Below, in pieces: positions 6,644-14,331 of a stretch of DNA of 23,631 nt; position 1 is the stretch's first letter, and every line of letters starts with the position of its first letter. Under the pieces are notes generated by a model that saw only the letters and a list, made by a program, of their open reading frames with translations, ran no database searches and was not told the DNA's origin. The DNA lies in IMG/VR virus record IMGVR_UViG_3300025435_000095, positions 1-23,631 of that record. The stretch is one strand, 5' to 3'. The position numbers were made by a program, and so were the translations under genes. Source of the stretch: a virus.

Positions 6644-8920
6644 TTAGCTTGGAACGCAACTGCAAGCATTATCCCCTGGTCCACACACATAAAGCGTATC
6701 GGTGGTGCCAGTATTTTTTCCGTAAACCATTTGACCGGCTGTTAATGTTCCCAACGATAAACAACAACAAATTGCATTATTTGTGCAATTTGTAATAACA
6801 GAGCCTCCACAAGTGGAAGTTTTTGCAGGCGAACCCCCGCCACTAGAACTACTGCCAACCGAATAAGTCCCTGCACTAGGTGCAATGAAATACCAGCTGG
6901 CCCCTGCTGCAACGGTGACACCTCCAGAAATCAGTTTGACACCACATGGTGCGGGCGTTGTCGTGCTGGTTGTTGTGGAGGTTGTAGTAGTTGGCCTTGC
7001 TGTAGTTGTCGTTGTAGTAGTTGTCGTTGTGGTTGTCGTTGTAGTAGTAGTTGTCGTAGTTGGTGCCGCTGTCGTGGTAGTCGTTGTTGTCGTCGTATTA
7101 GGTGCCGCTGTTGTTGTTGGCACGCATGGGTATTGAGTAGTTATGCCAATAGAGGCTGAACTACATAGCGAAGCCGGAGGCACGCCACTGCAACCGCAAT
7201 TTATTCTGCATGGTGCTGTTAGGTTCCAAAATGGAATCGAAAAACCAGTGCAAGCATAAAAACAATTACCAGAGCAATTGGGATTGTAGGTTGTGCTTGT
7301 TGTGCTTGTTGTGCTTGTGGTAGTGCCCATGGGCGTGCAATTGGTCGAACAATTGGCCAGATAATTACCTGGATAACACGTTCCACATTTTCCCAATACG
7401 CCTACAACATCGGCAGGACACCCGCAACCATTAGTGCATGTGTTTGTTATCCCATGCCAGACTCCATCAGCGCCGCACGAATAAAGGCAAATTCCGCTAC
7501 CGCAATTCGGTTGTGGCGTCGTGCTGGTGCTCGTCGTACTGGTCGTGGTCGTGGTGTAGGGAAGATTGTCGCAAGTCGTGGTCGCACTGTCGCAATTGCT
7601 GGTACTGGCCCTGGCTGGCGGGTTGATACACCCGCACGGTGAACCGCAGCAATCGGCCCGCACGGCGGTCCAACCTCCGGATCCATTCCCTTGCCAGGTG
7701 CATTGGCCGCAGCAATTGCCGTTGCAGGTGCTGCAAGGCGGGTTGGTGGTTCGCGGTGGCGTGGTGGTCGGTGCGGTGGTCGTCGTGGTCCCGGAACATG
7801 GGCCATAACCGGTGATATTTCCGCATGGCCCATAAATCGGGCATGGGCCGGTATTGGAAGAGCAATAGCAAGGCATGGCTTTGACGGTGCCGCAACTGCA
7901 AGATTCGGTGGGAGGGGAAGAAATGCAATTCGGGCTGCAAACTGTCCCCGTCGGACAGTATCCGGACAACCATTGCCATTTATTCGCCTGGTTGCACCAG
8001 TATTGAACCGAACCGGTGCAAGGCACAGGAGGTGGGGCATTAACCGGAGCGGAACAGCTGGTGGTGGCCGTGGCGCAATAGGTGGGCGGGATTGTCGGAG
8101 GTGGACAAGGGCAGCAGGATGGGCAACCACTGGTTGCCTGAATCCATCCGTACACGCCCGATTGCAACAACTGCGATTGCCATTGGCAAGAGCCTTGGCA
8201 TTGCGGCGGCAATGTGGTCGTGCTGGTCGTAGTCGTGCCAGGTGCGGCCGTCGTGCAAATCACTGGCCCGGGCCCAGGTGCTGGCACGCAGCTGGTTTGG
8301 GTTATCTGACAAGCGAATGCCCCGCAAAAATCAGGCGGGTGCGGAACGCAACCGCTGGAGCAGGTATTGCCGGTGGCTGACCAACTACTGCTACTGGCTG
8401 ACCACGACCAAGAACCGGTGCCGGTGCATGGCGGCATGGTGGTGCTGGTCGTGCTGGTCGTGCTTGTGCTAGTGGTAGCCGGGGTGACACAAATGTCCGA
8501 AATCGTATAGATGGGAAGGCCATCCATCCAGATTCCGGACAAAAGCGCGGAATAAACGCCGTTGACTACAGGAGCCATCAGCATGACAAGCCAACAATCC
8601 TGAGTGCCATCGGCGAAAGGAATGTATTTGCAGGTTGGCGGGGCTGCCGTGGTCGTGCTGGTCGATGGCTTCGGCGTGGTGCTGCTGGTCGTGCTGCTGG
8701 TCGACGTAACCGGAAGGAAATAAACCTGAACTCCCGGATACATGCCATTGGAAGGCGTGGTGCTGAGGACCTGAACAAGCCCGGATCGAGCATCACGGCC
8801 ACCGGCAACAGCTGGTCGGGGTGAATCAGGATATAAAGGCCGTTTTTCGACCGTGCGGACAACGTCCCCGATGCGGATAACGGAATGTTCGTCGAATGTC
8901 CATGGCCTCGGGTCACTCAT
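6644..8920 (-). CDS. Thr-rich, Cys-rich modular tail protein (putative fibre/adhesin)
   Basis: A 758-aa protein starting at the ATG that overlaps the upstream stop (ATGA). Residues 1-75 form a polar N-terminal domain, probably the virion attachment end. After that come about six Cys-rich modules of 50-80 aa sharing the sketch C-x-C/W…W…C-x(2-3)-C-x-C-x-x-P…C, separated by linkers made of Thr with Ser, Pro and Ala. The longest linker, at about 595-655, is close to pure Thr. The last 100 aa are a Gly/Ser/Cys-rich beta-like domain. The pattern suggests disulfide-linked heads on stiff, possibly O-glycosylated stalks, as in mucins. Position after the tape measure and one other virion gene fits a tail-tip fibre or host-binding protein. 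No known fibre domain recognised; the role is inferred. Confidence 0.7.
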   Translation of the reverse strand: MSDPRPWTFDEHSVIRIGDVVRTVEKRPLYPDSPRPAVAGGRDARSGLVQVLSTTPSNGMYPGVQVYFLPVTSTSSTTSSTTPKPSTSTTTAAPPTCKYIPFADGTQDCWLVMLMAPVVNGVYSALLSGIWMDGLPIYTISDICVTPATTSTSTTSTTSTTMPPCTGTGSWSWSASSSSWSATGNTCSSGCVPHPPDFCGAFACQITQTSCVPAPGPGPVICTTAAPGTTTTSTTTLPPQCQGSCQWQSQLLQSGVYGWIQATSGCPSCCPCPPPTIPPTYCATATTSCSAPVNAPPPVPCTGSVQYWCNQANKWQWLSGYCPTGTVCSPNCISSPPTESCSCGTVKAMPCYCSSNTGPCPIYGPCGNITGYGPCSGTTTTTAPTTTPPRTTNPPCSTCNGNCCGQCTWQGNGSGGWTAVRADCCGSPCGCINPPARASTSNCDSATTTCDNLPYTTTTTSTTSTSTTPQPNCGSGICLYSCGADGVWHGITNTCTNGCGCPADVVGVLGKCGTCYPGNYLANCSTNCTPMGTTTSTTSTTSTTYNPNCSGNCFYACTGFSIPFWNLTAPCRINCGCSGVPPASLCSSASIGITTQYPCVPTTTAAPNTTTTTTTTTAAPTTTTTTTTTTTTTTTTTTTTARPTTTTSTTTSTTTPAPCGVKLISGGVTVAAGASWYFIAPSAGTYSVGSSSSGGGSPAKTSTCGGSVITNCTNNAICCCLSLGTLTAGQMVYGKNTGTTDTLYVCGPGDNACSCVPS
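6955..7120 (-). repeat. Low-complexity ACN (Thr) codon tract
   Basis: An imperfect trinucleotide tract inside the Thr-rich tail gene, coding for a run of Thr broken by a few Ala, Pro, Arg and Ser. On the plus strand it reads as GTN/GTT triplets. Smaller tracts of the same kind lie at about 7290-7322, 7510-7560, 7741-7795, 8205-8250, 8440-8480 and 8648-8705. Because the unit is three bases, replication slippage would change linker length without breaking the frame. Confidence 0.8.
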
Positions 8921-10038
8921 GACGTAGGTAGTCCCAATGGAGCAAAGGGCAGCATTTTGTAAGTCTGAAATCGAAGAAAATAAGGCTGAAGGACGACCAC
9001 GGCACCAATTGCGTGGGCTGCTGGAATTGTACCAGCCCATCCGCGTGTCACTGACCAGGTTCCCGCGTTGGTCCGGGTCACCTGCATGATTTCATTGTCT
9101 ACTTTCACCTCAAAATAAAAATGCGGGGGAGGTGTCGCGGCAATCGTGCCATAGGTGGCCAGTGGCGGGAATTTAAAAGCGTCGGCCGCTGGCACTCCGA
9201 TGACTGTGTCATTAACCAGACAATTGGTGGCGAGCGTAGTCGTCCCGGTCGTCAACCGCTGCCCCCACCCATTCAGCATGGTGGGGTTGCTCAAAACGGC
9301 TTGCGTTTGAAGATCCTTGAAAGCGTAGCCGTTGACGTCGGTCCAGCCCATATCCTGGACAAATTGGTAATAGCTTTCACGCCTGAATTCAATTTCGTAA
9401 CTGACCCGGTAGTAAATCAGGCCAATATCCTGCTGCTTTACCCCAGTGATCGAATTGATTTTCGCTTGCCCAGGAATGCCAGGGCCAAAAATATCGCTGT
9501 TTACTGCGTCCTGATAGGTGATGGCGTTTGCCGAATTAAAGGTCGCTTCATTTCGAGAAATAACAAGAGTAGGTCGACTATCATCGGCAACCACCGGAGG
9601 GTCGAACAGCCTACCCGCTGAATTCACGATCGGAACGCCCAAGAGGTCTCGGGGCATCGGTTTTTCGTATTTCGCAAACGACCATTGCAATTCTGCTGGC
9701 AAATTTAGCGGGTTCGTGATCGTGGCGTCAACGAGCCTATCGGTGTCGTATTCAGCCGTGACTTGCCACAACAAAGGCCATTCACCGTAAGGAGTGCAAT
9801 CAACCGAAACACACGTAGCCAGGGCATCGGTGTCGTTACCTACGGTGTAACTGTCACCGATTTGAGGAATGCCACCGGAAGCGTAGATCGTGGCGGGTCC
9901 GTCGTTGATGTCGGTAGTGGAAACAAGGAAAATCTTGCGGTATTTGCGATTAGTGAGCTCAAAAACAGAGTTTTTCCGCTCGCTGGCAAATGTGCCTGCC
10001 CGTCCGGCCTTCGTCAGCTGAATCGAAGAAACCGCCAT
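8917..10038 (-). CDS. Virion structural protein, probable distal tail component
   Basis: A 373-aa protein starting at the ATG that overlaps the tape measure stop (TAATG) and ending in an ATGA overlap with the Thr-rich tail gene, so all three are coupled. The N-terminal part is beta-rich. Near the C-terminus, a block with NEIMQVTR followed by WSVTRGWAGT and AAHAIGAVV resembles a short module found in many phage fibre and baseplate proteins. Its position directly after the tape measure is where Dit or Tal proteins usually lie, but I see no signature of either. A tail-tip or baseplate structural role is the best guess. A longer open frame upstream to 10323 overlaps the tape measure gene and is rejected. 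Confidence 0.72.
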   Translation of the reverse strand: MAVSSIQLTKAGRAGTFASERKNSVFELTNRKYRKIFLVSTTDINDGPATIYASGGIPQIGDSYTVGNDTDALATCVSVDCTPYGEWPLLWQVTAEYDTDRLVDATITNPLNLPAELQWSFAKYEKPMPRDLLGVPIVNSAGRLFDPPVVADDSRPTLVISRNEATFNSANAITYQDAVNSDIFGPGIPGQAKINSITGVKQQDIGLIYYRVSYEIEFRRESYYQFVQDMGWTDVNGYAFKDLQTQAVLSNPTMLNGWGQRLTTGTTTLATNCLVNDTVIGVPAADAFKFPPLATYGTIAATPPPHFYFEVKVDNEIMQVTRTNAGTWSVTRGWAGTIPAAHAIGAVVVLQPYFLRFQTYKMLPFAPLGLPTS

Positions 10039-11621
10039 TACAGGATCCTCGCTACCTGTGGAGAAACCGTTGCAGCTTCGGCCAATCTGCGCTGATATTC
10101 CAGCTGCTGCCGTTCGATTTCGAGGGATTGCTCGGCAATCCGCTGCAATCTCTGGTCCGGAGTTTCCCGGGAATAGGTTTCTTGTGCCTCCGCTTTTGCG
10201 GCCGCTGAATAGGCCTCCACGGTGCCCCGGCTCGTCGCTCCAGCCAATTGTACGGATCGCAATTCGTGAGCTTTTTCGAGTTCGTCCACGGCCTTGGAAA
10301 TGCCCCTGGCGTAGGTGTCCCATGAAATGGCACCAGCCTGCAAAGCCGAATCCAGTTTTTGCAATTCCGACTGGTATTTCTGTAAAGGCGTGGCCAAAGA
10401 TTCGTTCAGTTCCTCGCCTATTTTAAACAATTCAGCATGTTTCGACAATTCGGTTAGACTTCCGGCCGCGTTTCGCGTGTGTTCGATTGATTTTGCTGCC
10501 TGTTCGGCCTGTTCGCTGATTTGCCTAAATTTTTCAGGCATTTTTAAACGATTGTCGGCCGTATCGAACAGGTTTTGAGCTTCGGCACTCATTTCAGCTG
10601 CAGCCAAGGCCATGGCGGCCGTGAAATCGTCGGCCATTTTCTTGGTTTCGGCAAAAAGTTTGCCGCCCAACGAATCGGGCAAGCTGCTTGCGAGGTCAAA
10701 AAGCCCGGAAACACCGGAAGAAATCTGGGCAATTCCCCCCATGAAGGTCGAGACCATGCCTTCGAGGGCCGATCGGACCACTTGCACGACGTCCAGTACT
10801 ACTCCAACAGCATAGGCCGCCGTTTCCATTCCCGATCGAATGATGGCCGTGCCTGTTTTTCCAGATAAGCCCATGCTTTCGAGGTAGTCGATAACCAAGT
10901 TGATAACTGGCGCCAAAGCAATTCCAAATTGACCGGCGAGATTGCTGACGTAGTCGGATAAACGACCGAAAGCCAGATTCATGCTTTCTACTTGGGCGAC
11001 GCTTAAATCATTGACCGAAGCCCCAAGCCCTTCCATGGACGCTTTGGCTTTCGCTATTCCTGCCCCGCCTTGCGTCAGAAGAGGTAAAAGCGTTTTAGCT
11101 TTGTCGTCGAAAATGGCGTAAGCTGCTGCCGCTCGTTGAGTCGGGTTTTCAATCTTGCTGATGGCGTCGGCCACCGCGCTGAATTGCTGTTCCAAGTTCA
11201 TGCCGGCAAGCTCTTTTGCAGACAATCCAATCCGGTCAAAAGCGTTGTTGGTGGCGATGTTGCCGGCATTTGCTCCGGCCACTGCCTTGGACATCGCCTC
11301 AAGCCCAGCCGCTGCGTTGCCGGCATCGCCTCCGAGATCCTTTACGCCCTGTTTTACCGTGTTAATGAAATTGCTGGTAGTCCCGAGATTGCGAGCCAAG
11401 TGGAGCGTCTCGACGCTAGCGTCTAAAGCGTTTTTTACATAGCCAGTCAGGGCACCCGTAGCAAGACCCGCAATCAGAGCCTTGCCAGCCAATAACATTC
11501 GGTCAAGATCGTTCCATGTTTTGCTGAACTGCTTAGTAATTTGCTGAGCCGCGCTCATGGCTTTGGCGAATTCGCTGGTGGACGCTGTCAACGTCGCATG
11601 TAGTTTACCGATTGTCGGCAT
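10038..11621 (-). CDS. Tail tape measure protein
   Basis: A 527-aa, Ala-rich, helical protein. The N-terminal 1-60 (TLTASTSEFAKAMSAAQQ…) is the usual start of phage tape measure proteins that act as scaffold and ruler of the tail; the middle (about 230-330) has hydrophobic helices with Gly, as in tape measures that insert into membrane; the C-terminal 400-515 is a charged coiled-coil. GGAGG lies 11 nt upstream of the ATG, which overlaps the chaperone T frame by 17 nt. At roughly 0.15 nm per residue it would set a tail of about 80 nm, which is short for a siphovirus. No muralytic domain was seen in it. Confidence 0.9.
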   Translation of the reverse strand: MPTIGKLHATLTASTSEFAKAMSAAQQITKQFSKTWNDLDRMLLAGKALIAGLATGALTGYVKNALDASVETLHLARNLGTTSNFINTVKQGVKDLGGDAGNAAAGLEAMSKAVAGANAGNIATNNAFDRIGLSAKELAGMNLEQQFSAVADAISKIENPTQRAAAAYAIFDDKAKTLLPLLTQGGAGIAKAKASMEGLGASVNDLSVAQVESMNLAFGRLSDYVSNLAGQFGIALAPVINLVIDYLESMGLSGKTGTAIIRSGMETAAYAVGVVLDVVQVVRSALEGMVSTFMGGIAQISSGVSGLFDLASSLPDSLGGKLFAETKKMADDFTAAMALAAAEMSAEAQNLFDTADNRLKMPEKFRQISEQAEQAAKSIEHTRNAAGSLTELSKHAELFKIGEELNESLATPLQKYQSELQKLDSALQAGAISWDTYARGISKAVDELEKAHELRSVQLAGATSRGTVEAYSAAAKAEAQETYSRETPDQRLQRIAEQSLEIERQQLEYQRRLAEAATVSPQVARIL

Positions 11622-11961
11622 TGATAATTTTGCCTCCCATCGTTTTCGTCAATTCCATGGCCACTGTTTTCATCTGGGCCCAGGTCATTTCCTTGGGCTC
11701 CGGCGGTTCAAACTTCAGAGTGAAATCATGGTGATTATAAGGTTGCGGCCTTTTGGCCTTGTCCCTGTTCACCTCTGCTATCACCCTGGCGACAATCGCG
11801 GCCTGTAAATCTCCGCGATATGGGCCCCTCGGTTCGATCGTCTCTTCGGCCCATAATTCGGCGAATTCAGCCGAAGATAATTGCCGTTGCAATTCCCTTA
11901 CCGTGCGGCCATAACGGTAGCTCAGTTCGATCCAGAACCTTCGTTCGGGCCGCTCTCGGAG
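11605..11961 (-). CDS. Tail assembly chaperone, T-like part (by -1 frameshift)
   Basis: This frame adds 118 aa to the G-like chaperone by -1 ribosomal frameshifting at 11967-11961. After the slip the protein continues with an Arg/Glu-rich stretch, then RELQRQLSSAEFAELWAEE and a block with AAIVARVIAEVNRD and KRPQPYNHHDF, as in phage tail assembly protein T/DUF4035-type proteins. There is no ATG with a good ribosome binding site at its own start; the first start-like codon is a TTG at 11892. The joined G-T product would be about 235 aa. In lambda, the equivalent G and G-T pair binds the tape measure and recruits tail tube protein; the same role is inferred here. It ends 17 nt inside the tape measure gene. 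Confidence 0.8.
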   Translation of the reverse strand, partial: LRERPERRFWIELSYRYGRTVRELQRQLSSAEFAELWAEETIEPRGPYRGDLQAAIVARVIAEVNRDKAKRPQPYNHHDFTLKFEPPEPKEMTWAQMKTVAMELTKTMGGKIINADNR

Positions 11962-12311
11962 TTTTTTACAAGGTCTTCCATATCGGTCTGGCTGATACCC
12001 GCCAACCGGCTCGCCACGCCAAAAAGCCGATCCAAAACCTTGCTCGATTTGCAGCCCAAGTTATCATGGTCAGCAGTCCCGAAAATCTGCTTACCTGATT
12101 CATCCACGGCAGCCAGGCACACCAGTTTGGCCCGAGCATTTCGCATATTCGCTTCTTTTTTCTTGCCTCGCTGTACTAAGCAAGATTCCTCGAACTGGTC
12201 GCGCTCCACGCCGGTAAGGGTTCTGATCCAGACATCACAGTCCCATTCGGGGCAGGACACTTTTTCGACCGGCAAATCCTGCGATTCCAGGATCTTATCT
12301 CGCAAATTCAT
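11922..12311 (-). CDS. Tail assembly chaperone, G-like protein
   Basis: A 129-aa protein with an N-terminal block common in tail assembly chaperones (LPVEKVSCPEWDCDVWIRTL, then GVERDQFEES). The ATG at 12311 has GAGGG 5 nt upstream and replaces an earlier TTG. It lies between the tail tube region and the tape measure, the conserved place for gpG-type chaperones. Its 3' end carries the heptamer A AAA AAC in the correct phase, letting a fraction of ribosomes shift into the T-like frame. The short and long products together are expected to guide tail tube assembly around the tape measure. Confidence 0.85.
   Translation of the reverse strand: MNLRDKILESQDLPVEKVSCPEWDCDVWIRTLTGVERDQFEESCLVQRGKKKEANMRNARAKLVCLAAVDESGKQIFGTADHDNLGCKSSKVLDRLFGVASRLAGISQTDMEDLVKNSESGPNEGSGSN
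11961..11967 (-). promoter_or_regulatory. -1 programmed frameshift slippery site A AAA AAC
   Basis: On the minus strand the codons GTA AAA AAC give the canonical X XXY YYZ heptamer in the zero frame of the G-like chaperone. The -1 frame past it is open through 11605 and codes for a T-like protein. The G frame ends 39 nt further, at 11922. A small hairpin GAAC-GAAG-GTTC lies about 20 nt downstream. Confidence 0.88.
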
Positions 12312-12326
12312 AATTCCCTCGATCAA

Positions 12327-12671
12327 TTAGCTGGAAGCGTTTTTGAACACAGCGACGGAAACACTGGTCGCCGATGAATATGTCAAGTTCATTCGGGCGT
12401 TACTATCATTGTAGTAGGTTGTCGGGAATGGCCCGATCAATCGGCCAGCGCTGGCAGGCACGGAAACCGTGCGATTGGTAATGGTCTGGCCGTCAACGGT
12501 AGACTGATAAACCAGGGTGACGGTGACGCTCGAACCGCTAGCGTTTTTTACGTAAACGTATTCGTATCCGGTATTCGGGAAGCTGTCGCCGCTGCCACCA
12601 GCGGAAACCAGCACACCCACGGGATCAATCTGGCCCGTACGATCGACGTTATTGACGGTGAGGATTGCCAT
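12327..12671 (-). CDS. Small beta-rich virion protein, unknown
   Basis: A 114-aa protein rich in Ser, Thr, Val and Gly with alternating beta-strand pattern (YEYVYVKNASG, SVTVTLVYQS, RTVSVPASAGR, SVSVAVF). It has no signal peptide or membrane segment. AAGGA lies about 10 nt upstream of the ATG. It sits between the tail tube gene and the tail chaperone, so a tail or head surface protein is likely. I recall similar small proteins in phage structural regions but cannot name a family. Confidence 0.7.
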   Translation of the reverse strand: MAILTVNNVDRTGQIDPVGVLVSAGGSGDSFPNTGYEYVYVKNASGSSVTVTLVYQSTVDGQTITNRTVSVPASAGRLIGPFPTTYYNDSNARMNLTYSSATSVSVAVFKNASS

Positions 12672-12689
12672 ATTTCAATTTCCTTTCAA

Positions 12690-13082
12690 TTATGCGGTAA
12701 AGGTTGGGACGCCGGTGATTTTGATAGAAAACGGCATGTGGACGGCATCTTCCATCGACGCATCAGTCTTAATCGCGTTGATATATCCCGAGAAATCCCA
12801 TCGGGAATTATCGGGAAACGTGATTCGCCAAGTATTGGTAGTTCTGAATTGGGCATACAGGGCGGCACACTGATTGTGATCGTAAAGAGCCTCGAGCGCC
12901 ACGACGCCGCCATCGGCCCACCCGGCTATAAACTGTTTGAAATAGCCAGTGGAAGCCAGAACCGTGACGTCAATGTCTCCTGAGGTGAGGTCGACGCCAC
13001 CGATACTGGTGATATTGGCAACGGAGGTGTAAGAGCCGTTGTAAAGATAGAGCGTTGTTCCTGCCGAAAATTGTACTGCCAT
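12690..13082 (-). CDS. Tail tube protein
   Basis: A 130-aa predicted major tail protein. It shows the beta-rich plan of short siphovirus tube proteins: N-terminal strands with an NITSIGGVDLTSGDIDVTVL block, a central helix (VVALEALYDHNQ), then a FPDNSRWDFSGYINAI strand pair and a closing block FSIKITGVPTF, which is typical of tube proteins of the lambda gpV/gp17-like group. GGAG lies 8 nt before the ATG and the gene follows the DUF3168-like tail terminator by 3 nt. Location between tail completion and chaperone genes supports it. Confidence 0.85.
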   Translation of the reverse strand: MAVQFSAGTTLYLYNGSYTSVANITSIGGVDLTSGDIDVTVLASTGYFKQFIAGWADGGVVALEALYDHNQCAALYAQFRTTNTWRITFPDNSRWDFSGYINAIKTDASMEDAVHMPFSIKITGVPTFTA

Positions 13083-13085
13083 GGA

Positions 13086-13481
13086 TTAGCTCCAAATTTC
13101 AAGAATTATGTGAATCAGCCTGGTACCTTTGATTTGTAATTCCACCGGAGGCGAATAATCGTCCGAATCATCAACCTGGTAGATCCAGCGAAAACCGCCA
13201 TCGCTGCCGTTGCCAGCGAGGTTACAGATTGCTGCTCTTACGGTCTCCATCGCTGGAGCATCTGTGCCGATCGCGGTTATCTGGAACCGGGTTTTCCGTA
13301 GTCCTGACGAGCCCGCAAGCGTGTTGATGTTCTCGTTTCCATCCTGCTGATAAATGATGTAAGGCAGTTGGGCCCCTTGCGGTGCTGCTGACAAATAAAT
13401 CCGGTTGCCGATGACCGAAGTGATGGCCGTTTGGGCAAGAAGATAGGCGACCAGCTTTTCTTTGTCCGAAAGCGTTTTCAC
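13086..13481 (-). CDS. DUF3168-like tail completion/terminator protein
   Basis: A 131-aa protein matching the DUF3168 pattern: N-terminal helix (KEKLVAYLLAQTAITSVIGNRIYL), then PQGAQLPYIIYQ, a central beta strand RFQITAIG, a helix with Ala-rich spacing, and a C-terminal strand pair. These proteins cap the tail tube and connect it to the head. The start is a GTG in a GTGA overlap with the preceding stop; GGAG lies 11 nt upstream. Confidence 0.82.
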   Translation of the reverse strand: MKTLSDKEKLVAYLLAQTAITSVIGNRIYLSAAPQGAQLPYIIYQQDGNENINTLAGSSGLRKTRFQITAIGTDAPAMETVRAAICNLAGNGSDGGFRWIYQVDDSDDYSPPVELQIKGTRLIHIILEIWS

Positions 13482-13963
13482 AGCTTTTCAAACTCCTCTT
13501 GCAGCTTGTTTGCCATCACAGATTGCACATCAGTCTGCTTTTCGGCCGGTTCAATAAACGGTCGAGCTTGCACGTCTTTTACCCGTTTGCCGAAAATATG
13601 GTCGCCGTCGCTCATGACTTTCTTTTTTCGAATCTGGTCATTGCTTCGGCCACCTTCAACCAAATGCGAATATTTTGCAGGATTGACCGGCATGCCGTTG
13701 ATAAAAACTTTTTTGCTTCGTGGTCCCATCATGCCATAAAGTAAACCAGTGTTTCCGTTTTTTACCGAAGCCTTGTAATCTTTAATTTTAACGCCCAACG
13801 ATTTTTTCAATTCCCCGGTTCGAGATGGAACTGCTGCCTTAGCCTTTACAATCATTGCTCGGAGGGCCGCATTGACGGCCTTTCGCATCATCTTTTTGGA
13901 TTCTTTGGTTTCCAGCTTTTGAAGTTTGGCCAAGTATTCGTCTAGGCCCTTAATGGTTTCCAT
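13478..13963 (-). CDS. HK97 gp10-like head-tail protein
   Basis: A 161-aa basic protein of the HK97 gp10 family, a head-tail joining or tail completion component. Signs are the N-terminal helix with KLQKLETKESKKMMRKAVNAAL, the PSRTGELKKSL block, YSHLVEGG in the middle, and ARPFIEPA near the end. AAAGG lies 8 nt before the ATG. It overlaps the DUF3168-like gene by 4 nt. The order connector, closure, gp10-like, DUF3168 is standard. Confidence 0.88.
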   Translation of the reverse strand: METIKGLDEYLAKLQKLETKESKKMMRKAVNAALRAMIVKAKAAVPSRTGELKKSLGVKIKDYKASVKNGNTGLLYGMMGPRSKKVFINGMPVNPAKYSHLVEGGRSNDQIRKKKVMSDGDHIFGKRVKDVQARPFIEPAEKQTDVQSVMANKLQEEFEKL

Positions 13964-13980
13964 TATTTTGGCCTTTTGAA

Positions 13981-14331
13981 TTATGGTGCTGCTGTGGTTG
14001 TACCCAACGACCCGTATCGAATTTCTGTACTCAAAATCGTCAATTCATAACCCCGCTCTTGGGTCGATAGCTGTGGCCCAGGTTCGTAAACCCGGCCATT
14101 CCAAACGAGCCGATGGGCTGATGAAATTTGATTGGTATACCGCAAAGTAATTTTGTTTGTCGCGTCGGCCCGGATCTGATTCGCGTACCAAAGATCCCGA
14201 CCGGACAATGGTTCGATCGAGCCCCAAACGGTCGCCACCAGCTGATATTGAAGTTCGTCATCACCGAAGGAATCGATTGCATCCACCGGGGCATATATCT
14301 GAATCTGGTGTCGTAGTTGGCCCGCTCTCAC
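13981..14331 (-). CDS. Phage head closure protein
   Basis: A 116-aa protein of the phage head-tail joining family (PF05521, SPP1 gp16-like), which closes the portal channel after packaging. Seen: the usual start RAGQLRHQIQIYAP, a central WGSIEPLSGRDLWYA block, ITLRYTNQISSAHRLVWNGRVYE, and a closing ELTILSTEI strand. I chose the GTG at 14331 because it overlaps the previous stop (GTGA) and matches the family's N-terminus; a TTG five codons upstream is the alternative. Confidence 0.85.
   Translation of the reverse strand: MRAGQLRHQIQIYAPVDAIDSFGDDELQYQLVATVWGSIEPLSGRDLWYANQIRADATNKITLRYTNQISSAHRLVWNGRVYEPGPQLSTQERGYELTILSTEIRYGSLGTTTAAP

Noticed and set aside
6885-7136. Plus-strand ORF made almost only of Val
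   Set aside because: It is the complement of the Thr codon tract in the tail gene; pure low-complexity shadow.
7447-8380. Long Pro/Arg/Ala-rich ORFs on both strands over the Cys-rich tail gene
   Set aside because: They are other-frame shadows of the modular gene; no ribosome binding site and no domain.
8921-9040. 40-residue N-terminal extension of the Thr-rich tail protein
   Set aside because: It overlaps the 373-aa gene; the ATGA overlap at 8920 is the natural start.
10039-10323. N-terminal extension of the 373-aa virion protein
   Set aside because: It overlaps the end of the tape measure in another frame and reads as Arg/Gly-rich nonsense; the TAATG overlap gives a natural start at 10038.
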